DNA from: Rostratula benghalensis
Lineage: Eukaryota > Chordata > Aves > Charadriiformes > Rostratulidae
Length of the DNA stretch: 64,000 nucleotides
Reading direction: 5' to 3'
Assembly (NCBI GenBank): GCA_013399305.1
Contig: VXAI01000038.1
Coordinates: 5,734,906 to 5,798,905, forward strand
Position 1 is the stretch's first letter. Every line of letters starts with the position of its first letter. Below the pieces are notes generated by a model. The model saw only the letters and a program-made list of their open reading frames with translations, had not been told where the DNA came from and did no database searches. The position numbers were made by a program, and so were the translations under genes. Positions 10,547-21,600 of this stretch are shown here, in pieces.

Positions 10547-10790
10547 GACACCCAAGGGAGGGCACTGCCGGGAGGAGAAACGAAACCAGTTGTGGGGAGC
10601 TTGTTCTGGGAGCTGAGCAGGCGGGGACCCGCCGTCTCCACCCCTCCGGCATCTCCTCCCCCGCCGCCACCGCGGGACCCGCCCCGGCGGGAGCTCGCCA
10701 GCTGCGAGGGGAGCGGGGCCGGGAGCCCGCCCGGGCTCAAACCGGCCAACCCAGCGGCTTAGCTCCCTCTAACTCTCCTCTGTCCCAGCC
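10330..10790 (-). promoter_or_regulatory. CpG-rich block at TRIM B start
   Basis: Dense CpG and very high GC across the start of TRIM B exon 1 and about 240 bp upstream, in contrast to the AT-rich body of the gene. This is the pattern of a CpG-island promoter. The transcription start itself cannot be placed. Confidence 0.55.
10577..10586 (-). promoter_or_regulatory. IRF-like motif upstream of TRIM B
   Basis: The plus strand reads GAAACGAAAC and contains the IRF core AANNGAAA. In gene orientation GTTTCGTTTCTC is identical to a 12-mer upstream of TRIM A. It lies 31 nt 5' of the ATG. It is not a full two-base-spaced ISRE, and it precedes a CGGCAG that could be a 3' splice site. Confidence 0.35.
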
Positions 10791-10799
10791 CTCGGGGGG

Positions 10800-13396
10800 T
10801 ATTTCCTGAGGCTGCTGCGGTAAAATTGATATTAACTAGAAAAATGAAAAATCTAACATGTAATCGAAGCACCCGAGGGAACTGCTGCTGCTGAAAGCTC
10901 TTGTGACCCCGACCCTGTTTGATCATTTATAGAGAAATAGTAGCTAGAGATTATTTACCTAAAATAAAATCAAGGAACTAACTACTAGACAATGTAACTT
11001 TGTTGATAAACAGGATTTTGCTGTCAAGGGAGTGATGACCTGGTCATAGGCCTGGTCAACAAACCAAGAAAACCACCTGAAACCAGCAAGATTAAAGAAG
11101 TAGGTAAAAGGTAATTTCGGCAGAGGGAGAGCGTGGCCACTGGCTCATTGACCTCTTACCTAAATGATACCACCTGTTCAAAAAAGGCCGGTTGAAAAAG
11201 AAAGCAGATTCTGTGCACTAATTTACGTAGGGAGTGAAGAAAAGTGAAGAGGAGGGTGGGAAGGAAAACAGGAGGTGTCCCCATGGGGGCATGGACCAGC
11301 AGGGAGAGTGGTCCCTGAGCTGGCAGGGAGCAAAGAAACCAAAGCTGTCCCTGTCCTTCCTTGCAAAAACACGTGGACAGAACCGTTCAACTCGCTGGGA
11401 CTGGTAAACACACGCCCACGGTGGCTGGTCAGGCAGCAAAATAAATCCCAAACAACTGGTGTTTCACGAGCATGAGCCTGGCGTGGCATTTCCAGCCATT
11501 GCCCTGCTGTGCCCCTGCCTCCCCTGCACACCTCTAGACCTTTCTGTGTGCCCTCACCTGTGGTGTCCCACCAAGCCGGTGGAGTCCAGGGCAGGCCGTG
11601 GTCTTGGTCAGTCCAGCGCAGCCAGGCAGATGTGGACACGGCTACGCTGCCTGCGCTGCCCCTGAGCCCCCGTGCTGCTGGCATTGCCTGCACTGCCCAC
11701 ACTGCTGCCAGGTGCCAGCCAGCCAAGGTCAGCAACACAGCCTTGTCTGTATTCATAAAAACCTGTTATCGACTGGTTTTCCCCTCCCACAAGGCACGGT
11801 GGGCCTCGCACAGGAGGTAACACCATCTCCCTTCATTCCGGCAGCTGGAGCACAGCCACATAAGCTACCACAAAAGCAGCGCCGTCTGTGTGAAAAGAAG
11901 TTGATTTATCACAAAGTTATCAAAGTTATGCCAAAATGAAAACTGTTGATATTTTTTATTTTTTTTTTCAAATTACTGGAAGTAATTGGTGGGACTAAAG
12001 GAACTGATGTTGTGGTCCACCAACAGCTCCCTTCAGTTTGTTTGCAGGGTAATACTTGGTGAGCAGCACCAGTCCTTCATTTCCCAGAGAGCTGCCACGC
12101 TTGGAGAAGAAGCCTCAGCTGTGGGTCTGTCCCTCCCAGTAGACCCTCCCTTCATGTGTCTCTGCTCCACCCTGCAACCTGGCCAGATGGGGACCCCGCT
12201 CCTGTGTCCCTGCTCCCACTCACTCCAACCTCAGACACCGCAACACCAACTGCCCCAGCTGCACCCCTGTATTTCCTCCTTTTAATTCCATGTTCTGCTC
12301 TGTCCTGCCAATGGCAGCATCACTGTGCCCTGATGTATCTCAGAAAAAATATTCCTGTTTGGTGGCCCTGAAGCCTGTTTTTTAGGAAAGCAGCAGGGAC
12401 TGCTCTTTCCATCAGTTCTACACTCAGGGTGCAGCAGTTGCCTGGATGAGGGCTGGATTTGGGGTGGGAGGCTGACTCTGGCTCTGTGGCTGGGGAAGTG
12501 GGGGGACCCATGCTGGGCTCCCATGGGCTGTCCATGGGCAGGTGTAGGGCAGATGCCTAAATCAGTGCAAATTGGCAGAAAAAACCTCAGCCAAGACAGC
12601 TCAGCACCTTGCAGACCTCCTTTGTTCAGGCTGTTGAGGGCCTTCTGCCCGGCAGCAGCACCATGCTGTGCTCCCAGCTGGCAGCCCTTGCAGGGGTGAC
12701 GGCCACCACTGGACTCCTGTGTGCCAGGTGCTGTGGGGGAGCTGCCACCAACTGCTGGGGCTCTCCATTCCCTCCCTTCTGCAGCGAGGGTCTCCCATGA
12801 CAACTAGGACACCCTGGGTCGGGACACAGCAGCTTGGCTACCTGGGCTGTGTCTCTGGGGGACACAGCCAGGTCCCCCAGTCAGTAAACTGGCTCCGGGG
12901 GACTGCTCTCCTGGTACTGGAGGACTATCCAGATGCCATCCTGGCATCACCTGCTGCATCACCATCTGGAGTCTTTCCCACCTTTTTTCTTGCAATCCAG
13001 CCCTCTGCTCTCTTACTCCCAGTCCAGGCAACTTGAGGTGTGTGCCCCACTTTATCTCTTAACATCTCCGGTTCAGGGGGTTTCTTCTGCGAGGGGGCTT
13101 GGCAGCAGCGGCACCCGCTCCCCAAGTCTCAAGTGTGGGGCCCATGATTTTCCTGCACGTGTTAAACTGGAAGAAGCCACACTTAAAATAGCAATAGTCA
13201 GGGAGATTCCCCAATGTGAGCCACATTCCTTGGCAGCAGTGCAGTGTCAGTGTGAGTGAGCTGGGGGGCTCAGCCACCGCCCCCTTCCCCCCCGCCCCAG
13301 CCTTGGCTATGCCCCCACCATAAGCAAACGAAAGTCAACTTATGTTTACTTCATAAACGAAAGTATTAGTGGCACAGACTTGTTCCTTTTTTTTCC
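10800..13396. other. Intergenic between TRIM B and the PPARGC1B 3' end
   Basis: 2.6 kb without a supported gene. 10,920-11,215 is an AT-rich block unlike its flanks and could be an old transposon remnant. 11,250-13,300 is GC-rich, with overlapping open frames in several phases but no convincing protein family. Confidence 0.6.
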
Positions 13397-13426
13397 TCTT
13401 TCCACTTTGTAGTATATATGTTATCG

Positions 13427-13432
13427 TTTATT
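13427..13432 (-). terminator. PPARGC1B: Candidate distal PPARGC1B poly(A) signal
   Basis: AATAAA in gene orientation at the far edge of the AT-rich region. Cleavage would fall near 13,397-13,417. The sequence beyond turns GC-rich within about 100 bp, consistent with the end of a UTR. Not decisive without RNA data. Confidence 0.4.
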
Positions 13433-13451
13433 TATAGGCAGATCACTTCAC

Positions 13452-13459
13452 TATTTACA
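13452..13459 (-). promoter_or_regulatory. Pumilio-type site TGTAAATA in 3' UTR
   Basis: Exact TGTANATA match in mRNA sense. PUF proteins bind such sites to repress or destabilise mRNAs. It lies about 20 nt upstream of the distal poly(A) signal. Confidence 0.35.
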
Positions 13460-13548
13460 GTACATGAGCGTAGAGATTCTACAGTCTTTTTGATGTAAAC
13501 AAGTAACTCCGCGGCAGGGGAGTCTGGAAAAAGAAGCCAGTTCTGAAG

Positions 13549-13556
13549 TATTTACA
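13549..13556 (-). promoter_or_regulatory. Pumilio-type site TGTAAATA in 3' UTR
   Basis: Second exact TGTANATA match, 97 nt upstream of the previous one in the transcript. Confidence 0.35.
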
Positions 13557-16234
13557 CAATTTAAAATAGAACTTTTATACCCACTGGATAGATATAGATA
13601 ATACATTGAGCGATTTGGTTAAATTATCTATGAAACTATAGAATCTGACAATGTAAAAATACAAGAAAACGTTCTCTTGTTTTAGAAGGTAGACAGTTAA
13701 ATCACACTAGAAATAAATCTCTTTTTAAAAAATAATAACAATAATAATAAAGGAAAGGCATAAGAATCCATGCCATCTTTTAAGGTTAAAGTATATTACA
13801 TAAATAAGGACACAATGGAACGGAACTGGGGAAAAAATTAAGTGAAATATAAAAAACCACTACCAATTAAAAAAAAAAAAACTTGACTAAAAACTTGATT
13901 CTTAATCACAGAGGGATCAATTCTGCTACTTTTACTTCTCTGCAAGTAGAAAATTGCAGTTAAGTAGTAGTTCCTCAGCATGAGGAAGGGAGGCAGAACT
14001 GGCCCCTAATAATTATTAGCAGTGTCCTTTTACTTAAAAAAAAAGAAAAAGAAAAAGACAGAATTTAGCTTTTTTTTTTTTTTATAAATAACAAAGCAGA
14101 TGTGCCCCTTTTTAGGTGAAATTCTTACACCTTTCTCGAGAAATGCATCAATTTAATCTTTTTCTCTCTTTCTCACAGGCATGCGCATAATCCCTCCCCA
14201 GTTCGGCATTTGCCGCGTGGTGGCCCTTGGCTGGGAGCTGTGGCCGTGGGCACTGCGGCCGGGCTGCCACCGCCACCCCCGACCCCAGGGGTGGGCAAGG
14301 AAAGAGGAATGAAACCCAAAGGCTGCATTTGGCTTGATATTGCTTGAGATTGTCAGGGACGGACCTCGGTGCTTAAAACCGAAAGGGTATCAGGGCTCAG
14401 CTACAAACAACGATGTATCTCAGTTTTCAGCATACCTCCAAAAAGAATGGGGGGAAAAAAACAAAAACAAAAAACTCCCCCAAACAAACAAAAAACAACC
14501 AGGGGGGGGAAAAAAAGTGCTGGTCTGCAATTGCAACGCTCCTTTGCATGGACCAGTGCTGAAATCAGACACTCAAGACTGTAATGTGGTGACTGAGCTG
14601 CCGCTTTGTTAAAGTCGATGTCCAGCCCAGCCAGCTGCGCTGAGTAGGCATCAGGATAAACCTTTTCTTCGGGTCAGCATCGAACCTAAAACCCGGGATT
14701 GTCCTCTGCATTCAGCCTAGACACTCAGAAACAGTTGCTCCTTCCCGCGGAGCCCCAGGCACCCACTGGATTCCAGCCAGAAACCCAGTACCCCACCCTG
14801 AATAATGAGCTTTTCTGGGGCAAATCTGTGCAAAAAAAGGCAAAGGGGCATTTTATCACGAAACTCTTCACATTCAGTATTCCCCCACAGCATCTGCAGG
14901 AAGCTACCGGGGCACATTCTATAGTTATATATTTTTAAAAAAATAAATCTCCTCCTTACTTATTGCCTACCATAATATACCCTTTTTTCTTCCCATTTCT
15001 CTTTGAAGCAGTGCTCCTAACCTGTCCTGCAGCTCCGGCCCTCGCAGGCGCCGGAGGGCAGCTTCCCAGGGTGCAAGGCTTCCCTTTTTGGGGTGCCCAA
15101 TGCCCAGCTGCATCCCCGCCAGGGCACCCACTGCGATGCCACAGGCTGAGTCTGTAAAGCTAATCCTGGGAGGGTGGTGATCCCTGCTTCCCGGTAGCTC
15201 CGGGGATGAGTGATCTCTGGAGCCCGGTGTGTTCCCTGGCAGGGATGGCTGCTGCTCCCCATGGGGTGCCTGGGAATACCTTTGCTCCTGCCCCCTTTCC
15301 CCGTTAGCATCCCAAAGTCATGGGATGCTGAAGTAGGGAGCTCTCACCTGTCCTTTCTGCCTGAGCCCTCCTTCCTGCACCTTTGCAGACTCAAGCACTG
15401 CGAGCTAAAGACACCTTTATATTAAAAAAAAAAAATAAAAAATCAAGTGGAAACTTATTTTTCACCACATCCCACTGTGAGGGATTCTAAACCCAGCAGA
15501 CCTGTGCTTCTTGAGCTGAATACCCCTCACTCTCACCCAGTCCTAAAAGTCATGGGAGCCCCCGTGGCAGGCAGCACACTGCCCTGGGGGAGCAGAACGT
15601 GTCCCCAGGACAGGCAGCATGTCCCCTACTTCTCCCTGCTGCAGTGAGGGGCTGGCAGGCACAGGGCTGCCCCAGCCACAGTTGTGCCTCTGTGCCATGC
15701 ACACCTCTGTTCATAGTGCGTAAGTCCCGGAAAAAATTCTTGAGGAAGGAGGGAAAACAAACCATCCCAATTTAAAGGAGAAAAAAAAAAATTAAAAAGA
15801 ACGAACCCCAAACCGAAAAATAAAAAAAAAAAATCCCAACCCCACTTGGAGGCTTCAGGCACCACAAAGACCACTTATTGCATCTCCTCCTACCCTAGGG
15901 GTGCAGTACTGATGGGCTCTGCGCAGGACGAGCCCTCCCCTCCCCAAGCACCGGCCTCGACATCCAGAAGCCAGGCAGGGGCAGGGGCTGCGGGTCAGCC
16001 CGGGGCGCCCGCTGCAGGAAAACAATGAGAAATTTTATATCTGGGTACACAGAAACCACTGCTTGGGAAGCGACTGAGTGATCCATCCCCAGGAGAGGGC
16101 TCCCCCCTGGCTCTGGAGCCCCCCAGCTCTGCACTAACCCTCTCCTCTGCCACGCTTGATGCATCCCTGGCAGGGCCCAGCTGCCGGGGCTCGATGCCCC
16201 CAGCTGAGCAGGAGATGGAAGAATTCCACCTTGC

Positions 16235-16240
16235 TTTATT
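16235..16240 (-). terminator. PPARGC1B: Candidate internal PPARGC1B poly(A) signal
   Basis: AATAAA in gene orientation about 2.3 kb after the stop, immediately preceded by an A-rich tract (T-rich on the plus strand, 16,241-16,272). It could give a shorter 3' UTR isoform. Confidence 0.25.
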
Positions 16241-16272
16241 CTTTTTTTTTCCTTTTTTTTTTCTTTTTTTTT
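16241..16272. repeat. T-rich low-complexity tract
   Basis: Three T-runs separated by C on the plus strand (A-rich in the transcript), inside the inferred 3' UTR. Confidence 0.9.
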
Positions 16273-16339
16273 GGATTGATCGTTTTCTGAAAAACATCAG
16301 CACAGCACAGGACAGTACTACCCACCCTAAATGTGTCGC

Positions 16340-16347
16340 TATATACA
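16340..16347 (-). promoter_or_regulatory. Pumilio-type site TGTATATA in 3' UTR
   Basis: The preferred PUM1/2 octamer in mRNA sense, about 100 nt upstream of the internal AATAAA. Confidence 0.35.
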
Positions 16348-16970
16348 TTCTACATAAGCTCTATAGCAATCACATGTAAACATCATTGTTGTGAGGAAAT
16401 ACTAGGACAGAAAAAGGCAAAGCTACAATGAGGCAATTGCCAATAGCAGATGCTCAGTCTCGGCCAGAGCTACTTGTGTTTGCTAAGGTGGGATGAGAAG
16501 GTGGGGGGAGCTTGTGGCAGGAGAGACACCCAACCTTGCTGCTGAGACGGACGTGGCACAAGGACTGTTCCCTGACAGTGATCGTCACCGGTGGCAGATT
16601 GGGGACCTGCAGTTCAAAGCCTGCGGTGGCTGGCGGGCCCTCGCACCTCTGGGCTGGGTGTCATCAGAACCACAGCTTCCCCGAAAGCAGGGAGGAACAG
16701 GCAGGTGACCGCGCTGGTACCAGCGATGCTGGCATCCCTGCTCCCACTGGAGACCAGCTGCAGACAGGGCCCCGGAGCCAAGGGCCACCTCAGCAGGGCT
16801 CAGGCTCTCGGCATCCCATCTCCTGCAGTTTCAGAGGCTTTGGTCAGACTCCCTGCAAGACAGAACTGTATCCAGGCCAGGGAAATGAGAATAAAACCCC
16901 TAAATCATGATTGGGGAAGACCCCAGGAGACTCTAATCTATCTATTGGCATAGTTAAGGCTATAATATTT

Positions 16971-16978
16971 TATCTACA
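16971..16978 (-). promoter_or_regulatory. Pumilio-type site TGTAGATA in 3' UTR
   Basis: Fourth TGTANATA match in mRNA sense, in a short AT-rich patch within a GC-rich part of the UTR. Confidence 0.3.
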
Positions 16979-18399
16979 TTGGATGGCTGAATCCCTAGTG
17001 GTCTCTGGGTTTGAAAAATAAAGGGAGATGATGGCGATGGCTTGAGGAGCAGCAAGATTCCTGCTTCCTTGGGAAAATGGTGCCTCTGGACGGCTCGTGG
17101 TGGGGTTTGCTCCAGCAGGTGGTGGGCTCTCTCCCCATCCCACCTCACCTGCAGATGGAGGGCAAGGTTACAAGTATATTTCAGGGGGGTGCTGCTTGAG
17201 CATGCCTTAAATCCCATGCTGCCAGGCAGCCCCCAGGGGCGTTTGGCCAGAGGCAGAGCGGGAGAGTGTGCCACAGGAGCTTGGGGGATGAATCCTGTGT
17301 GCCAACCAGGTGGTGGGGAGTGTATGGCTTATCAGGTACCATGCAGGGCGGTGGGCGAGCTGTGCCCCCCTGCCTCTACGGGCTTTGGGCTGGCTGACAG
17401 GCAGGGATCATGGAAAGGTCTTCCTGCCCCACTTGCTTTGTAGGGGATGGAAGCGAGCGGGGAGCAAGCCGCTGAGCCCGTCCGGTCTCCCAGCCACCTG
17501 AGGAGCCAGAGAGAAGACGACAGCTCCCTCGCAGGGAACTGGAGGTGCCGGTCCTCCAGGACCCACCAAATCAAGCCTGGCCAGTTCCAGCTCCCTGACC
17601 CCTCTCTCCTGGCTCCAAGGGCAGTGGAGGGCTGGAGCAGCGCTGGCTGGCTGGCATTGGTCCCGCAGCCCCCCAGGCAGTGCATCCTGCTTACCATCCC
17701 TCTCCTTCATGCCTGCAAAGCTGCCTGGCCCCACGGCAAGAACAGCATGGAACTGGCATGCCCCACCGCCCGCTGGCTCCATCACCCACCGCCACCGAGC
17801 TCAGCATCTGGGTGCTGCCACCCAGCCGGGCTGGGGGGCTCGGGCCATGTGGGCAAGAAGAATGGCTTTGACAGGAAAGTGGGCGATCCTGACACGACCG
17901 CTGAGCACCCCAGTTTGCCAGTGGGGGAGGCAAGTGCCTCCGTGGCCGATGGGTGAATGCCGGCTCAGTGACTCTGCTCTGACCCCCCATTTGCTGAGTG
18001 GCAAATGCCTCATTACAGTGCATAGTTAAAAATCAAGGAAGCGGTACAATAAATCTGAATTACAGTACATCTGAGCCATAAATACATTTTTTTAAGTATA
18101 TACTTTTTTTTTTCTCTCTTCTATTAAAAATTAGTTTATAATCCTGATTCTATTCACAATTAACAATTTCATCATCACACACTACGGACAGAAAAATGTT
18201 ATGGTGAACACAGCTGCAACTCCACGGCGGGAGCACGGGGCAGGGGGAGGAGAGAGGGGCCAGGGGGGCTCCTAGGCTCACCCTAAAACAACCAGTCAGA
18301 AGCAGGGTGACTAACGTGTGGCAGTGAGACATCAACACCATGGGGACTCACAGACAGAAGCAGCTTTGTTCAATGTAAACATCGATCGAAGGGACAGCA

Positions 18400-18458
18400 G
18401 TCTCTCTCTCTCGCGCGTGCGTGCTCTCGTTCTCTCTCGCTCTCTCTCGCTTTCCATA
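18400..18458 (-). repeat. GA-rich tract in proximal 3' UTR
   Basis: Plus-strand CTCTCTCTCTCTCGCGCGTG then more CTCTCG units; in the mRNA it is purine-rich GAGAGA with GCGCGC. It begins about 85 nt after the stop codon. Confidence 0.85.
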
Positions 18459-18541
18459 GACTGAATAATTTCTTTGAAAACGTAAACATATTGGAAGTGC
18501 CTTGACTGAGGTATTGAGGTATTCCTCCAAGGTTAAGGCTG

Positions 18542-18645
18542 TTACCGATGCAGGCTTAGCTGGGCCTCCTGCAGCAAGCTGTCGAAATCCATGGTCTCGT
18601 ACTTGCTTTTCACTGGAGCTGGGGAGGACTCCTCCGCGCTGCAAT
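18542..18645 (-). CDS. PPARGC1B: PPARGC1B exon 12 (C-terminus)
   Basis: Acceptor CCCCAG, two bases completing Asp, 33 codons ([20 protein letters not shown] onward), then TAA at 18,544-18,542. Contains the conserved [16 protein letters not shown] tail of PGC-1beta. Confidence 0.96.
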
Positions 18646-21600
18646 CTGGGGACAGCAGGGACACAAGGCAGCCAGGTCAGGGACCGAGGAGAGAAACCGA
18701 GGCACAGAGGGATACCACTTGTTCCTCCGCTATCAGTTTGCTGCAACGCAGGACCACAACCCCCCCATCTGCACCAGGAGCCAGCTGGGACAAGGCAGTG
18801 ATGGTGGAGTGGGGTTGGTGCTGTCCCTCCCCCATTGAAAAGGGGCTGTAGCAGTACCCAGCCCAGCAGGTCACACACCAGAGGTACCCATGACCATTCC
18901 CTGGATCCAGCTGAATCCTGAGGTGCTGACACAGGACCATCCCTGAGGGAACTGTGCTGGTCATGGGGACGGGGAACCTCCCCAGCCCTCCCTCCATCAG
19001 CGGCTGAACAAACAGTGCCACCACAAAGCCTGGGACATTCAGCAAATACCAGAAACAAGGCTGCCTAATTTATCAGCAGCTCAAGCCTTTGGGGTGTGTA
19101 TTTGTGAAGGAGCCAGGAATGGCATGGCTGCATTTCACCTCTGCCCATGGGGTCCCCATCTCCTCCTGAGCCATGGCAAGCAGGATTTTAGGAAGGAGCC
19201 AGGCTGTGCAATACAAGGAGGGGACTGCTGGCCACTAAGCAATCTGCAGGTGAGGAGCACTCAGGGGGCTTCTCCTGTACAGCTCTGCCCCTCTCCCCAC
19301 AACACTGCACAGCCACGTGCCAACATCTTCATCCTGCAGTGCTCTCTGTTTCCTGTCTTCTCCATGCCCAAACTGAGAGGTCCTGTGATTTATTTAGATG
19401 ATCACCGGGCATTTGCACCCACAACCAGAGAGGGATTGCTGCTCTGAGCAGATGAGATGCTATAAGCTGCTAAAAGATTGGGCAATACTCTTATCATTCT
19501 GGGCATCTAGGGATAAGTCAAGACTTAGGGCTTTATTTTCTGGGCTTCAGTCTGTGATGCATGAAGTGGGATACTAGAACTGCTTCACCCCAGCAGAGGG
19601 TGTAGAAATAAATATGTGGTGTTTGTGAAACACCTGAAGATCACAGCAACATGGGTTGAGTGAAGCCTGGATCACATTTCTCTTGCCAGACTGGCAGAGG
19701 GTTTGGCTCCTGTCCCTCAGCTCAGTCTGCAGCCCCACCACCCACAGAGGGATGGGGTCCAGCAAGATCCTGGCTAACGCAGTCACTGAGTGAGGCAGGA
19801 GGTCCTGCTAAAGCCCACACAGCACAGAAAGAGTTAACATGACTGCAGCACATTTTGGCTCAAAAGTGTGTGTGCAGTGTGGTGAATCTGTTCTGCAGAG
19901 CTTGGGCTAAGAGATGCTGCTGACCACTTTCTCTAATGACGAGGAAGGGACCTCTCTGCTGGAAAGGGTCCAGCGCTGTGCAGGAAAGCAGCAGGAACAG
20001 GATGGGCTGTGGTCAGCTGAGACCCAGCACCTCTGAGCTGTGACGCTTATTTTGCAGGTCCTCACACCAGTTGCTCTTCTTCTCTCCCTTCAGTTTCCCA
20101 AGCCATTCCACTGAGCTAAGAGCACCTACAGGAGCCACAGAAGAGCCAGCCCTGTAGGCTCTGAAGAGGTTTAGGATCCTTGTGTGACCAGGGTTCAGCA
20201 GTGCAATGTGCGGGTTTGACTCTGTGGAAAAAGCAGCTCCTGCTTTCTTACCCAAGTCAGCGTATCTGGTCCAGAAGAAATGCCCAAGGCCACCAGAGCT
20301 GAGCTGGAACGAAGGCTCATTCCTCTTCCTAAGTGAGGTGCCGTTCTTCAGAGATAAGGCGGCATGCTCTGAATACCGGTAGGTGATGAAGCCATATTTA
20401 TCCCCCCTGAGCAACCAGAGAAAGAATTCAAGCTGCAATGGGCCCCACAGCCCCTCTGACATGGCTCTGCCTAGACATGGCTCACCCCTGTCCCTTCATC
20501 CCACTGTCCCTCCATCCCACTTACCCTCCCCATGCCCCTGGACCTGGGGACACCTTGCTCAAAGCGCCGAGAGACTGTGGGCTCGGCTGACCAAGGGGGT
20601 CGGTGTGGTGCAGAACACTTCACCCCACCAGCACAGCTGGATGCAGGGGTGACCCTGCACCATCTGGCAGCGCTGATGCTGCCACAGGAGAGGGGCTGCC
20701 CATAGCCACTGGAGCCCCAGACTCACTTGCCACCCACCTGTTAGTCCTGGACAGGACCTGACACTCCACGATTTCACCAAACACTTCAAAGCGCTTCTTC
20801 AGTTCGCTGGAGCTCATGTTGCTGGAGAGGTTTCTGATATACACCACCCGGCCTTCCCCCTGGCAAAGCAAGTGAAAAGTTTCAGGCTCTGGGAACCCTG
20901 TCCCTCTGTGCTGCTGACAGGAAATGCCACCAGCCACAGGAACCAGGCTGCAGCAGGGCGATGCCACCATGGGAACAGCCTGACATCTATGGGGTCTGGC
21001 TGTCTCCACTCAGGCTAGCTCATGGCCACCACTGCTGCAGGGGACAGCCATATCCACGTCTCTTAGGACAGTGTTACAGCCAGGCTGAAGCAGCCACCAG
21101 CAACACCTTCTCATTTAAATTTCTCTAGCATTCCTGCAGCTTTTTCAGCTTCTCTTGGTGAAGATGCCAGGAAATATTCCCAAGAATTGCTAGGGGCAGC
21201 ATTCAATTGCATCGCAGAAACAAACATGCCAGAGGCACGTGTGTGTGTGCGTACACCAGTAGAGGACCAACAGTTATTTTCCCACGTGCCTACCACCTTA
21301 CCCAGCTCCTGCCCATGGGCACACGCAGGGTTCCCAGTGCAAGAGGCTGCCTCTGCAGTGGGACTGCATCCACAATGGCTGAGCAGCTTCAGGGATTCCC
21401 AGCTCACCCTGCTGATTGCCAACGCTGTGTGTGCTGAAGCACCAGCGCAGGATGTTCTGGGCATCTCAGCGCCAAGGACTCCGTGTATTACCAACCACCG
21501 GTGGCTTCCGCTTCACGTTAGGTTTTTCTCTCCCCGCTCCATCCCCATGTCCTTGTTTAACACTGGCCTCGCACCAAGGGAGGCTGAAGCCAGGGCTAAT

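Larger units (their letters stand above)
13397..18541 (-). other. PPARGC1B: Inferred PPARGC1B 3' UTR
   Basis: About 5.1 kb from the stop codon to a candidate AATAAA. It includes AT-rich blocks (13.4-14.2 kb, 14.9-15.0 kb, 18.0-18.2 kb) with T- or A-runs, GC-rich stretches, a GA-repeat tract near the stop, and four TGTANATA motifs in mRNA sense. Mammalian PPARGC1B also has a 3' UTR of several kilobases. No splice sites or coding frame are supported here. Extent is inferred; shorter isoforms are possible. Confidence 0.6.
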
